NCBI GenBank assembly: GCA_003260025.2
Contig: QFZU02000027.1
Location: forward strand, 62,001 to 126,000
Direction of reading: 5' to 3'
Origin: Microbispora triticiradicis
Lineage (GTDB): Bacteria > Actinomycetota > Actinomycetes > Streptosporangiales > Streptosporangiaceae
DNA length: 64,000 nucleotides
Shown in pieces: positions 54,082-62,563 of this stretch (position 1 is the first letter of the stretch; each line of letters begins with the position of its first letter). A program made the translations under genes and the position numbers. The notes below the pieces were generated by a model, which was not told the origin of the DNA, searched no databases, and saw nothing but the letters and a program-made list of their open reading frames with translations.

Positions 54082-54114
54082 TCGTGACCTCACGCCGGAG
54101 GCGTGAGGTCACGA
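54082..54114. terminator. perfect 15-bp hairpin upstream of DUF6350 gene
   Basis: TCGTGACCTCACGCC / GGCGTGAGGTCACGA with a 3-base loop, fully symmetric. It lies between the sucD end and the DUF6350 start. It may be a second terminator for sucCD or a regulatory hairpin in the DUF6350 leader. The 219-base gap holds no gene. Confidence 0.6.
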
Positions 54115-54134
54115 ACGGCGCCGGGAGAACGGCT

Positions 54135-54167
54135 GGGCCGCCGGAACCCCTGAGGACCCGGCGGCCC
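54135..54167 (-). terminator. terminator after sucD
   Basis: Perfect 10-bp stem GGGCCGCCGG / CCGGCGGCCC with a 13-base loop, 20 bases past the sucD stop. No T-run. Confidence 0.7.
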
Positions 54168-54186
54168 GCCCGTCACGACTCCTTGG

Positions 54187-55056
54187 TCACGACATGAGCT
54201 CGCGCATGAGGCGGGCGGTCTCGCTGGGAGTGCGGCCGACGCGGACGCCGACCTTCTCCAGGGCCTCCTTCTTGGCCTGGGCGGTGCCGGCGGAGCCGGA
54301 CACGATCGCGCCGGCGTGGCCCATCGTCTTGCCCTCGGGCGCGGTGAACCCGGCGACGTAGGCGACGACGGGCTTGGTGACGTGCTCGTCGATGTAGGCC
54401 GCGGCCCGCTCCTCGGCGTCGCCGCCGATCTCGCCGATCATCACGATCGCGTCGGTCTCCGGGTCGTCCTGGAACGCCTGGAGCGCGTCGATGTGGGTCG
54501 TGCCGATGACCGGGTCGCCGCCGATGCCGACGCAGGTGGAGAAACCGATGTCGCGCAGCTCGTACATGAGCTGGTAGGTCAGCGTGCCCGACTTCGACAC
54601 CAGGCCCACGCGGCCCTTGGTGGTGATGTCGGCCGGGATGATCCCGGCGTTGGACGCGCCGGGCGAGGCGATGCCGGGGCAGTTCGGCCCGATGATGCGG
54701 GTCTTGTTGCCCTTGGAGACGGCGTACGCCCAGAACTCGGTGGTGTCGTGGACCGGCACGCCCTCGGTGATGACCACGCACAGCGGGATCTCGGCGTCGA
54801 TGGCCTCACGGACGGCCGCCTTGGTGTGCGCCGGGGGCACGAAGACGACGGAGACGTCCGCGCCCGTCTGCTCCATGGCCTCCTTGACCGTGCCGAAGAC
54901 CGGCAGGCCCTCGTGCGTGACGCCGGCCTTGCGGGCGTTGACACCGCCCACGACGTTCACCCCGGCGGCGAGCATGCGGCGGGTGTGCTTGGTGCCCTCA
55001 CCGCCGGTCATGCCCTGAACGATGATCTTGCTGTTCTCGGTGAGCCAGATAGCCAT
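54187..55056 (-). CDS. sucD: succinyl-CoA synthetase alpha subunit
   Basis: TCA-cycle ligase subunit of 289 residues. [28 protein letters not shown] is the CoA-binding start, [14 protein letters not shown] the second motif, and [13 protein letters not shown]-like [25 protein letters not shown] carries the phosphohistidine. Its ATG (55056) shares one base with the sucC stop (TAATG), so the subunits are coupled. The longer frame extension upstream overlaps sucC and is not real. Confidence 0.97.
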   Translation of the reverse strand: MAIWLTENSKIIVQGMTGGEGTKHTRRMLAAGVNVVGGVNARKAGVTHEGLPVFGTVKEAMEQTGADVSVVFVPPAHTKAAVREAIDAEIPLCVVITEGVPVHDTTEFWAYAVSKGNKTRIIGPNCPGIASPGASNAGIIPADITTKGRVGLVSKSGTLTYQLMYELRDIGFSTCVGIGGDPVIGTTHIDALQAFQDDPETDAIVMIGEIGGDAEERAAAYIDEHVTKPVVAYVAGFTAPEGKTMGHAGAIVSGSAGTAQAKKEALEKVGVRVGRTPSETARLMRELMS

Positions 55057-56237
55057 TACGCACCTACCGCGGCGAGCTCGGCGGCGCGCTTGGCCGCTTC
55101 GTCCATCGTGTCGACCAGCTCGACGCGCGGGAGCGCGGCGTCGGCCAGGATCTGCCGCCCGAGAGCGGCGTTGTTGCCGTCCAGACGGACGACGAGCGGG
55201 TGGGTCACTTGCTCGCCACGGCTCTCCAGCAGCTTGAAGGCCGAGACGATGCCGTTGGCGACCGCGTCGCAGGCGGTGATGCCGCCGAAGACGTTCACGA
55301 AGACCGACTTCACCGACGGGTCGGACAGGATGATCTCCAGTCCGTTCGCCATGACCTCGGCCGAGGCCCCGCCGCCGATGTCGAGGAAGTTGGCCGGCTT
55401 GGGCCGCCCGGGGAACTCCTCGCCCGCGTACGCCACGACGTCCAGCGTGGACATGACCAGGCCGGCGCCGTTGCCGATGATGCCGACGTCGCCGTCCAGC
55501 TTCACGTAGTTGAGGTGCTTCTCCTTGGCCCGGGCCTCCAGCGGGTCCTCCGCGGCCTTGTCGACGTACGTCACGTGCTCCGCCTGGCGGAAGTCCGCGT
55601 TGTCGTCGAGGGTGACCTTGCCGTCGAGCGCCTTCACCTGGCCGTCGGCCGACAGGATCATGGGGTTGACCTCGACGAGCGAGGCGTCCTCGTCCACGAA
55701 GACGGCCCAGAGCTTCTCGATCAGCTCGGCGGCGCCGTCCAGCGCCTGCTGCGGCAGGCCGCCGGCCACCGCGATCTCGCGGGCCCTGGCGCGGTCGACG
55801 CCGGTCAGGGGGCTGACCGGCACCTTCGCCACCTTCTCCGGCGCGGTGTGCGCGACCTCCTCGATGTCCATACCGCCGGAGGCGGAGCAGATCGCGAGGA
55901 ACGTACGGTTGGCACGGTCGAGGAGGAAGGAGAAGTAGTACTCCTCCGCGATCTGGCTGGCCTCCTCGATCAGGACCTTGTGGACCGTGTGGCCCTTGAT
56001 GTCCATGCCGAGGATCCGCGTCGCCTTGTCGTACGCGTCGGCGGCGTCGTCGGCCACCTTCACGCCTCCGGCCTTGCCGCGCCCGCCGGTCTTGACCTGG
56101 GCCTTGACGACAACGCGTCCGGTGAGCTGCTCGGCAGCCGCCCGCGCCTCGTCCGCGGTGTGCGCCACGATTCCGCGCGGCACCGCGATGCCGTACTCCG
56201 CGAAGAGCTCCTTCGCCTGATGTTCGAACAGGTCCAC
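55056..56237 (-). CDS. sucC: succinyl-CoA synthetase beta subunit
   Basis: ATP-grasp subunit of 393 residues that binds nucleotide and the succinate side. [22 protein letters not shown] is the usual start, [21 protein letters not shown] the ATP-grasp lysine/glycine loop, [11 protein letters not shown] the metal site, and [14 protein letters not shown] with [20 protein letters not shown] the carboxyl-binding part. The start is GTG 56237. It precedes sucD with a 1-base overlap and completes, with icd and citrate synthase, three TCA enzymes in this window. Confidence 0.97.
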   Translation of the reverse strand: MDLFEHQAKELFAEYGIAVPRGIVAHTADEARAAAEQLTGRVVVKAQVKTGGRGKAGGVKVADDAADAYDKATRILGMDIKGHTVHKVLIEEASQIAEEYYFSFLLDRANRTFLAICSASGGMDIEEVAHTAPEKVAKVPVSPLTGVDRARAREIAVAGGLPQQALDGAAELIEKLWAVFVDEDASLVEVNPMILSADGQVKALDGKVTLDDNADFRQAEHVTYVDKAAEDPLEARAKEKHLNYVKLDGDVGIIGNGAGLVMSTLDVVAYAGEEFPGRPKPANFLDIGGGASAEVMANGLEIILSDPSVKSVFVNVFGGITACDAVANGIVSAFKLLESRGEQVTHPLVVRLDGNNAALGRQILADAALPRVELVDTMDEAAKRAAELAAVGA

Positions 56238-56393
56238 GAGGGTCCGTCCCTTTTGATGTCCGAGGCCGGGCGCCGTCGTCCCGCCCGGCTATTCCGCGCA
56301 AGAAGCCTAGTCCCCGCGCGAGCATGGCCTTGTCATCGGGTCACCCGGAGCCTTGCCTTCAACCCTCGATTACGGCAAGGTTGGGCAAAATGC

Positions 56394-56795
56394 CTAAACG
56401 GTGGCGGGAACCGCAGAACGGACCCAGTCCACGATCTCCTGGGTCGTGGAGCCCGGCGTGAATATCCGCGCCACCCCCATCCGCTCCAGCTCGGGGATGT
56501 CGGCCTCGGGGATGATGCCGCCGCCGAACACGACGATGTCCTCGGCGTCCTCCTCGCGCAGCACCTCGAAGAGCCGGGCGAAGAGCGTCATGTGGGCGCC
56601 CGACAGGATGGACAGCCCGATGGCCGCCGCGTCCTCCTGGATCGCCGTCCGGACGATCTGCTCCGGCGTCTGGTGCAGCCCGGTGTAGACGACCTCCATG
56701 CCCGCGTCCCGCAACGCCCGCGCCACGACCTTGACGCCGCGGTCGTGCCCGTCGAGCCCCGGCTTGGCGACGACGACCCGAATCCTGCCTGCCAT
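56394..56795 (-). CDS. cobalamin-binding protein (acyl-CoA mutase small subunit type)
   Basis: B12-binding domain alone, 133 residues. [29 protein letters not shown] holds the D-x-H-x-x-G motif whose histidine replaces the lower cobalt ligand; [12 protein letters not shown] and [15 protein letters not shown] are the S-x-L and GGG motifs. It matches the small subunit of isobutyryl-CoA/methylmalonyl-CoA mutases (IcmB/McmA2 style). No large subunit is nearby, so it must pair with one elsewhere. It stands upstream of sucCD on the same strand. Confidence 0.93.
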   Translation of the reverse strand: MAGRIRVVVAKPGLDGHDRGVKVVARALRDAGMEVVYTGLHQTPEQIVRTAIQEDAAAIGLSILSGAHMTLFARLFEVLREEDAEDIVVFGGGIIPEADIPELERMGVARIFTPGSTTQEIVDWVRSAVPATV

Positions 56796-56874
56796 GAAGA
56801 CCTCCCAGATGGTGCCGCTGCCCGAAGCGTAACCGCCAGGGCGGCGAACGCTCCCCTGCCCGACGCGGCGCGGC

Positions 56875-57309
56875 TCAGCCGTCCGCCCGCGCCGCGCGCA
56901 GCAGCGCGCGCAGGCCGTCGACGAGCCCCTGCCGCTCCCCCGGGGTCATGGCCCGTACGGCCCGCGCCAGCGGGTCCTCCTCCCGCGGCAGGGCGGTCAG
57001 GGCGGCGGCGTGGCCGGCGTCGGTGACGCGGACGAAGACCCGCCGGCGGTCGCGCCGGTCGCGGGCCCGCACCACGAGGCCCCGGTCCTCGACGCGGTCG
57101 ACGAGCTCGGTCGTCGCGGCCATGGACAGCCGCAACTGCCCGGCCAGCTCGCCCACCGTGAGCGGGCCTTGGGCGACCAGACGGCGCAGGACCGACGCCA
57201 TGCGCGCCGTGACGTCGCCCTCGCCCACCGGCTGCCCGGACATCCGGAGACACCGGTGGACGGCGGGATAGAGCCGGGAGATCTCCTCGACGGCCGGCCT
57301 CTCCTCCAT
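56875..57309 (-). CDS. MarR-family transcriptional regulator
   Basis: Winged-helix regulator of 144 residues: [65 protein letters not shown] is a full MarR DNA-binding domain with the wing. ATG 57309 ([14 protein letters not shown]) has AAAGGA 4-5 bases upstream and is preferred to starts at 57324 or further. It is divergent from the secreted protein at 57483; the AT-rich gap contains two palindromes that may be its sites. Confidence 0.92.
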   Translation of the reverse strand: MEERPAVEEISRLYPAVHRCLRMSGQPVGEGDVTARMASVLRRLVAQGPLTVGELAGQLRLSMAATTELVDRVEDRGLVVRARDRRDRRRVFVRVTDAGHAAALTALPREEDPLARAVRAMTPGERQGLVDGLRALLRAARADG

Positions 57310-57328
57310 GCGTTCCTTTCGCATGCGA

Positions 57329-57347
57329 ATTATTCGCCCGAAATAAT
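57329..57347. promoter_or_regulatory. AT-rich inverted repeat upstream of MarR gene
   Basis: ATTATT (57329-57334) and AATAAT (57342-57347) flank CGCCCGA in an otherwise GC-rich region. It looks like a MarR autoregulatory site or an AT-rich promoter. Confidence 0.5.
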
Positions 57348-57386
57348 AATCACCCCGCATACCCGCCCTTCATCTGCCATTTCACA

Positions 57387-57402
57387 GGAAATCTAGATTT
57401 CC
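57387..57402. promoter_or_regulatory. perfect 16-bp palindrome in the MarR/secreted-protein gap
   Basis: GGAAATCTAGATTTCC is fully symmetric and lies 81 bases before the GTG at 57483 of the secreted protein. It is a candidate operator; the half-sites differ from those of the nearer MarR repeat, so another regulator may bind. Confidence 0.6.
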
Positions 57403-57482
57403 GTGACTTGTCCGTGATCATGAACCACGAGGATTCCCGGGCCGCTCTTGATGATCAAGGGCACTTACGGGAGGAACCCCAC

Positions 57483-58376
57483 GTGAAGCGAGCATTCATG
57501 GCGCTGGCGTGCGCCGCGACGGCCGCGCTCGTCGCGCCCGCCGTCGCCGCCCCCGCCCATGCGCAGACCCCCACGGGAAGCCGGGCGCGGCCCGCGAACC
57601 CGGTGGCGGCGCTCAAGAAGCAGTTCGTTCCCGGCCGCGGCGTACGCGTCGTCTCGTCCGCCAGGTTGAACTACGGCGGCCTGATCGACGTCAAGTCCGG
57701 CGCGAAGGGCGTCGTCGGGTTCGGCCGGTCCGGGGTCGCGTCCTCCGACATCACCACCAAGACCAACTACGGTGGCGGACTGGGCGACGACGACGAGCTC
57801 AAGGGTCTCAACGACCCGATGCGGACCATCACCGTCGGCCGGACGGCGTACGTCTCCGGAGGCGTCTACGCGGACCTGCTGCCCGACGGCAAGTCGTGGC
57901 TGCGCCTGCCCGGGCAGGACCCGGACGCGGCGCTGACCGGCCTCGGCGGCTTCGTCAACCCGCTCGACCCGCGTGCCCTCCAGGCGGTCCTCGCGACCAC
58001 CAAGGCCAAGGGCGCGGGCGGTGTCGTCAACGGCGCGCGGACCACGCTCTACCGGGGCACGATCACGGTGAAGCAGCTCGCCGCGGTGGTGCCGTCGCTG
58101 CGCAAGGGCCTGCCCTCCAGCATGTCGAAGGGCGTGATCAGCTGGAGGCTGTGGATCGGCGGAGACCAGCTCGTCCGCAAGGTGTCCAGCTCGATGACGA
58201 CGACCTTGAAGGTCAAGAAGACGAGCATCGGCATCGAGATGAGCAGCACGACCGCCTTCGGCGGCTGGGGCGGGAAGGTCACGGTGAAGGCGCCGCCGAA
58301 GGACCAGGTCGCCAGCACCTCGGACATCGACGGCAGCGTGCCGGACCTGCCGCAGGTCATCGACCTGGGCGACTGA
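57483..58376 (+). CDS. secreted protein resembling LppX/LprAFG lipoproteins but without a lipobox
   Basis: Exported protein of 297 residues. The signal peptide MKRAFMALACAATAALVAPAVAAPAHA should be cut after AHA. There is no lipobox: the only cysteine (ALACAA) lies inside the signal. The rest reads TVGRTAYVSGGVYADLLPDGKSWLRLPG and LWIGGDQLVRKVSSSMTTTLKV, in the order of LprG-like proteins that carry lipids or sense them. GTG 57483 has GGGAGGAA upstream. It is divergent from a MarR gene, which may control it, and converges with pcrA. Role is unknown. Confidence 0.75.
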   Translation: MKRAFMALACAATAALVAPAVAAPAHAQTPTGSRARPANPVAALKKQFVPGRGVRVVSSARLNYGGLIDVKSGAKGVVGFGRSGVASSDITTKTNYGGGLGDDDELKGLNDPMRTITVGRTAYVSGGVYADLLPDGKSWLRLPGQDPDAALTGLGGFVNPLDPRALQAVLATTKAKGAGGVVNGARTTLYRGTITVKQLAAVVPSLRKGLPSSMSKGVISWRLWIGGDQLVRKVSSSMTTTLKVKKTSIGIEMSSTTAFGGWGGKVTVKAPPKDQVASTSDIDGSVPDLPQVIDLGD

Positions 58377-58393
58377 TCGGCGCACGGACGCCC

Positions 58394-58424
58394 GCGGCGG
58401 CCGGGCTCCCCGCCCGGCCGCCGC
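58394..58424. terminator. bidirectional terminator hairpin between convergent genes
   Basis: A 13-bp perfect stem (GCGGCGGCCGGGC / GCCCGGCCGCCGC) with a 5-base loop lies between the ends of the secreted-protein gene (58376) and pcrA (58551). It uses the end of the tandem repeats as one arm. Confidence 0.75.
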
Positions 58425-58553
58425 TCAGCGCCTGACGGCCGCCGCCCACAACCGCCCGGCCGCCGCTCAGCGCCTGACGGCCGCCGCCCACAACCGCCCG
58501 GCCGCCGCTCAGCGCCTTCCAACCCGCGCTCAGAGGCTCCCTGCCGCCGCTCA
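58411..58553 (-). repeat. 21-bp tandem repeats starting at the pcrA stop codon
   Basis: Read on the minus strand, the pcrA stop TGA starts about seven 21-base units of the form TGAGCGGCGGC(N)10. The last four form two exact 42-base copies (58411-58452 and 58453-58494). TGA recurs in frame at 58551, 58530, 58509, 58467 and 58425; two units have TGG instead. Each 42-base copy can fold as GCCGTCAG/CTGAGCGGC. Confidence 0.9.
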
Positions 58554-60836
58554 GAGCTTCTCGATGGGCGCGTAGGCGAGCAGCAGGGTCTTCTCCCCGT
58601 CCCCACCGAAGTCGATCTTCACTCGGGTCTTCTCGGCGACGCCGTCCACGCTGACGACCGTGCCCAGCCCGAAGCTGTCGTGGGTGACGCGGTCGCCGGG
58701 CGACAGGCTCGGCATCTGACGGCCGCCCGCCTTGGGCGCCGGCGCCGTACGGGCGGAGGGGCGGGAGGTCGCGGCGGACCAGGCGGTCTTGCCGGGGTCG
58801 CCGCGCCACTCGACCAGGTCGCCCGGCACCTCCGACAGGAAGCGCGAGGCCGGGTTGAACGACGGCGCCCCCCACGAGGACCGCACCGCCGAGCGGGACA
58901 GGTAGAGCCGCTGCTTGGCCCGGGTGATGCCGACGTACGCCAGCCTGCGCTCCTCCTCCAGTTCCTTCGGGTCGCTGAGCGAGCGCATGTGGGGGAAGAC
59001 CCCGTCCTCCATGCCCGTGAGGAACACCACGGGGAACTCCAGGCCCTTGGCGGTGTGCAGGGTCATCAGCGTGACCACCCCGCCGTGCTCGCCGGTCTCG
59101 GGGGCGCGATCGCCCGGGGGGACGACCCCCGCGTTCCCGCCCGGGATCTGGTCGGCGTCGGCGACCAGCGAGACCTGCTCCAGGAAGTCGACGAGCGTGC
59201 CCTCCGGGTTGGCCTCCTCGAACTCGGCGGCCACCGAGATCAGCTCGTTGAGGTTCTCCAGGCGGCTCTCGTCCTGCGGATCGCCCGAGGTCTCCAGCTC
59301 CGTGCGGTAGCCGGTGACGCGGAGCACCTCCTCCGCGAGGTCGGAGAGCGGAAGCTCCTTGGCCCGCAACTCCTCCAGCATCGCGACGAAGTCCCTGATC
59401 GCGTTGAGCGACCGGGTGGCCAGCCCCGGAGCCTCGCCGGCCCGGCGCAGTCCCTCCCAGAAGCCGATGCGCTCCCGGTTCGCGAACGCCTCGACCATCG
59501 CCTCGGCCCGGTCGCCGATGCCGCGCTTGGGCACGTTGAGGACCCGCCGCAGCGACACCGTGTCGTTCGGGTTGGCCAGGACCCGCAGGTAGGCGAGCAG
59601 GTCCTTGACCTCCTTGCGTTCGTAGAACCGCACCCCGCCCACGACCTTGTACGGCAGGCCGGTGCGGATGAAGATCTCCTCGAAGACGCGGGATGCGGCG
59701 TTCGTGCGGTAGAAGATCGCTACGTCGCCCGGCGTGACGTCGTGGTCGTCGCAGAGCCGGTCGATCTCCTGTGCGACGAACATGGCCTCGTCGTGCTCGT
59801 TGTCGGCCGCGTAACCGATGATCTTCGAACCCGCGCCCTGGTCGGACCACAGGTTCTTCGGCTTGCGGCCCTCGTTGCGGGAGATGACCGAGTTGGCGGC
59901 GTTCAGGATCGTCTGCGTGGAGCGGTAGTTCTGCTCCAGCAGGATCGTCCGGGCGTCCGGGTAGTCGCGCTCGAACTCCAGGATGTTGCGGATCGTCGCG
60001 CCGCGGAAGGCGTAGATCGACTGGTCGGCGTCGCCGACGACGACCAGTTCGGCGGGCTCGACGCCCTCGCGCACCACGTCGCCGTCTGCGGTGCGCACCT
60101 CGGGCCGCCCGACCAGCTCCCGGATCAGCGTGTACTGCGCGTGGTTGGTGTCCTGGTACTCGTCGACCATCACGTGCCGGAACCTGCGCCGGTAGTGCTC
60201 GGCCACGTCGGGGAAGAGCTGGAACAACGTGACCGTCAGCATGATCAGGTCGTCGAAGTCCATCGCGCCGGCCTCGGTGAGCCGCCGCTGGTAGGTGCGG
60301 TAGGCCTCGGCGAGCGTGCGCTCCAGGTGCGTCGACGCCCGGTCGGCCGCCGTCTCGTAGTCGATCAGCTCGTTCTTGAAGTTGCTGACCTGGGCCGAGA
60401 ACGACCGCGGCGGATAGCGCTTGGGATCGAGGTCGAGCTCGCGGCAGACCATCGCCATGAGCCGCTGGGAGTCGGCCTGGTCGTAGATCGAGAAGCTGGA
60501 GGAGAAGCCCAGCCGCTTGGCCTCGCGCCGCAGGATCCGCACGCAGGCGCTGTGGAACGTCATCACCCACATCGCCCTGGACCTCGGGCCGATCAGCTTG
60601 TCGACCCGCTCCTTCATCTCGCGGGCGGCCTTGTTGGTGAAGGTGATCGCGAGGATCTCCCCGGGCTGGACGCCGCGTTCCGCCAGCAGGTAGGCGATGC
60701 GGTGGGTCAGCACCCGGGTCTTCCCGGAGCCCGCCCCCGCGACGATCAGCAGGGGGCTGCCCTGGTGGGTCACGGCGTCCCGCTGCTGCGGGTTGAGGCC
60801 GTCGAGCAAGGGATGGGTGGCGGCTCCGATGGACAC
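58551..60836 (-). CDS. pcrA: ATP-dependent DNA helicase PcrA/UvrD
   Basis: Superfamily 1A 3'-5' DNA helicase of 761 residues for repair and replication restart. LNPQQRDAVTHQGSPLLIVAGAGSGKTRVLTHRIAYLL is the Q motif plus Walker A; MVDEYQDTNHAQ is Walker B; VVGDADQSIYAFRGA motif III; LLEQNYRSTQTIL motif IV; VTLMTLHTAKGLEFPVVFLTGMEDGVFPH motif V; and ERRLAYVGITRAKQRLYLS motif VI. The C-terminal VTHDSFGLGTVVSVDG is the UvrD Tudor-like end. GTG 60836 is the best start. It is divergent from the PIG-L gene. Confidence 0.96.
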   Translation of the reverse strand: MSIGAATHPLLDGLNPQQRDAVTHQGSPLLIVAGAGSGKTRVLTHRIAYLLAERGVQPGEILAITFTNKAAREMKERVDKLIGPRSRAMWVMTFHSACVRILRREAKRLGFSSSFSIYDQADSQRLMAMVCRELDLDPKRYPPRSFSAQVSNFKNELIDYETAADRASTHLERTLAEAYRTYQRRLTEAGAMDFDDLIMLTVTLFQLFPDVAEHYRRRFRHVMVDEYQDTNHAQYTLIRELVGRPEVRTADGDVVREGVEPAELVVVGDADQSIYAFRGATIRNILEFERDYPDARTILLEQNYRSTQTILNAANSVISRNEGRKPKNLWSDQGAGSKIIGYAADNEHDEAMFVAQEIDRLCDDHDVTPGDVAIFYRTNAASRVFEEIFIRTGLPYKVVGGVRFYERKEVKDLLAYLRVLANPNDTVSLRRVLNVPKRGIGDRAEAMVEAFANRERIGFWEGLRRAGEAPGLATRSLNAIRDFVAMLEELRAKELPLSDLAEEVLRVTGYRTELETSGDPQDESRLENLNELISVAAEFEEANPEGTLVDFLEQVSLVADADQIPGGNAGVVPPGDRAPETGEHGGVVTLMTLHTAKGLEFPVVFLTGMEDGVFPHMRSLSDPKELEEERRLAYVGITRAKQRLYLSRSAVRSSWGAPSFNPASRFLSEVPGDLVEWRGDPGKTAWSAATSRPSARTAPAPKAGGRQMPSLSPGDRVTHDSFGLGTVVSVDGVAEKTRVKIDFGGDGEKTLLLAYAPIEKL

Positions 60837-60913
60837 GTCCCTAGGGTATGACTGCCCACCGACATCCGGAGCCCACTCACCCGGCAAGGCCCGTTTAAGG
60901 TAATTGCCGGACC

Positions 60914-61648
60914 ATGAGGAGGTTGCCCGTGCTGGACGAGGCGGAAATCCGCAAAGTGCTGGTCGTCGTCGCGCACCCCGACGACATCGACTTCGGCGGG
61001 GCGGGAACGATCGCCAGGCTGACCGAGGCGGGGGCCGAGGTCGTGTACTGCCTGGTCACCGATGGCGACGCGGGCGGATTCGACCGTCTGGTGGACAACG
61101 GCGGCATGGCGGCGCTGCGCCGGGCCGAGCAGACGGCGGCGGCCAAGTGCGTGGGCGTCGGCGACCTGCGCTTCCTGGGATACCAGGACGGGATGGTCGA
61201 GCAGACGCTCGGCCTGCGCCGCGACATCACGCGGGTGATCCGCCAGGTCCGGCCGGACCTGGTCGTCACCTCGACCCCCGACCGCAACTACGAGCGGCTC
61301 GGGCCGAGCCACCCCGACCACCGGGCCGTCGGCGGCGCCACCCTCGACGCGGTCTATCCCGACGCCCGCAACCCGTACGCCTTCCCCGAACTGCTCACCG
61401 ACGAGGGCCTGGAGGCCTGGACGGTGCGCGAGGTGTGGCTGAGCGGCGGGATGGCCGTGAACCACTACGTCGACGTGACCTCCACAGTGGACCGGAAGGT
61501 CGCCGCCCTGCGCGCCCACGAGAGCCAGACCGCGCACATCCCCGACCTGGACGGCATGATCAAGGGCTGGCTCTCCGCCAACGCCGCCGCCGCAGGCCTC
61601 CCCGAGGGCTCGTACGCCGAGGCGTTCCAGCGGGTCGTCACCGCCTGA
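60914..61648 (+). CDS. PIG-L (LmbE)-family deacetylase
   Basis: Zinc-dependent N-acetyl hydrolase of 244 residues. VLVVVAHPDDIDFGGAGTIARLTEAG has the AHPDD metal and catalytic motif, and GPSHPDHRAVGGATL the third zinc ligand (SHPDH). Family members deacetylate GlcNAc conjugates in mycothiol synthesis or detoxify mycothiol adducts (MshB, Mca) and antibiotic precursors. This one has no clear assignment. It starts 77 bases from pcrA, divergently, and overlaps the end of the convergent CPBP gene by 11 bases. Confidence 0.9.
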   Translation: MRRLPVLDEAEIRKVLVVVAHPDDIDFGGAGTIARLTEAGAEVVYCLVTDGDAGGFDRLVDNGGMAALRRAEQTAAAKCVGVGDLRFLGYQDGMVEQTLGLRRDITRVIRQVRPDLVVTSTPDRNYERLGPSHPDHRAVGGATLDAVYPDARNPYAFPELLTDEGLEAWTVREVWLSGGMAVNHYVDVTSTVDRKVAALRAHESQTAHIPDLDGMIKGWLSANAAAAGLPEGSYAEAFQRVVTA

Positions 61649-62399
61649 GCGGGGCGGCGGGGCCGGCGCTCCGGTCGTCCAGGCGGCGGGCGGCCCGGGC
61701 GGCGGCGTAGCCGAGGGAGTTCGTCGCCACGTGCAGCAGCGCAGGGGCGAGCAGACCGGCGCGGTGGCGGAGCCCGTGGAACACCAGCCCCGCCAGCGCG
61801 GTGGACGCCACCGTCCCCGCCACCAGCCGCCCCGCCTCCACACCGCCCCGGCGGCCGTCACCCGGGGCGGGGTCCTCCCCCGCCGTCAGGCGTCCGAGGG
61901 CGGGGTTGGCCCGCGCCATGTCGAGCGCGGGCAGCACGTGCCACACCCCGAACAGCGCGGCCGAGGCGGCGACCGCCGTACGCGCGGGCAGGACCCGGCC
62001 GAGCAGGGCCGGGAGCACGCCGCGGAAACCGACCTCCTCCAGCAGCACGGTCCCGAAGGGCACCTGGACCAGGGCCTCCTCCAGCACCCGGCGACGCGAC
62101 AGCGCCAGCGCCCGCTGGTCGTGGAACAACGGCCGGGTCCGGGGCAGCGCCACGCCGGCCGCGTACCCCGCGGCGACGGCGGCGGCGAGCGCCCCGCCTG
62201 TCGCGGCGCCCGCGCGGGCGTCCCGGAAGCCCAGCTCATGCCGGGTCAGCCCGGCCCGCCGGGCGATCAGCAGGAGCGCGCCGGTCGCGGCGGCGGACGT
62301 CACCGGGGCCCAGCGCCGGGCGACGCGGTTGTTGAGCAGGTTCGCCGCGGCGAGCACGCCGAGACCCGTCGCGATCGTCCGCCTCACGCCGTCCTCCAC
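61638..62399 (-). CDS. CPBP-family intramembrane metalloprotease
   Basis: Membrane protein of 253 residues with about seven helices. VLLEEVGFRGVLPALLGRVLPA carries the EExxxR motif, AALFGVWHVLPALD the FxxxH motif, and LLAPALLHVATNSLGYAAARAARR the H-x3-N motif. All catalytic residues of the CPBP (Abi, type II CAAX protease-like) family are present. Roles of bacterial members include self-immunity and surface-protein processing; none is shown here. GTG 62399. It converges with and overlaps the PIG-L gene by 11 bases. Confidence 0.88.
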   Translation of the reverse strand: MEDGVRRTIATGLGVLAAANLLNNRVARRWAPVTSAAATGALLLIARRAGLTRHELGFRDARAGAATGGALAAAVAAGYAAGVALPRTRPLFHDQRALALSRRRVLEEALVQVPFGTVLLEEVGFRGVLPALLGRVLPARTAVAASAALFGVWHVLPALDMARANPALGRLTAGEDPAPGDGRRGGVEAGRLVAGTVASTALAGLVFHGLRHRAGLLAPALLHVATNSLGYAAARAARRLDDRSAGPAAPLRR

Positions 62400-62477
62400 C
62401 GCCTTCGCACGTGCCCCGCCATCACATCACGCCGCATCGCCACTGTGACCCGCCACGCTCCGCCCGCCGCGCCGCAT

Positions 62478-62507
62478 CGTGCTCCGCCTCACCGTGCTCC
62501 GCCTCGC
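62478..62507. repeat. 15-bp duplication upstream of CPBP gene
   Basis: CGTGCTCCGCCTC(A/G)C occurs twice in tandem, followed by a partial third copy. The intergenic span 62400-62563 holds no gene that I can see. Confidence 0.75.
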
Positions 62508-62563
62508 CGTGCGCCGGCCCCGGCGCGCCGTCCGGCATGCCCGTACACGACGGTCATGGGGGA

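Noticed and set aside
54187-56325. 712-codon minus-strand frame covering sucD and most of sucC
   Set aside because: The part upstream of 55056 is the wrong frame of sucC; SucD starts at the ATG that shares a base with the sucC stop.
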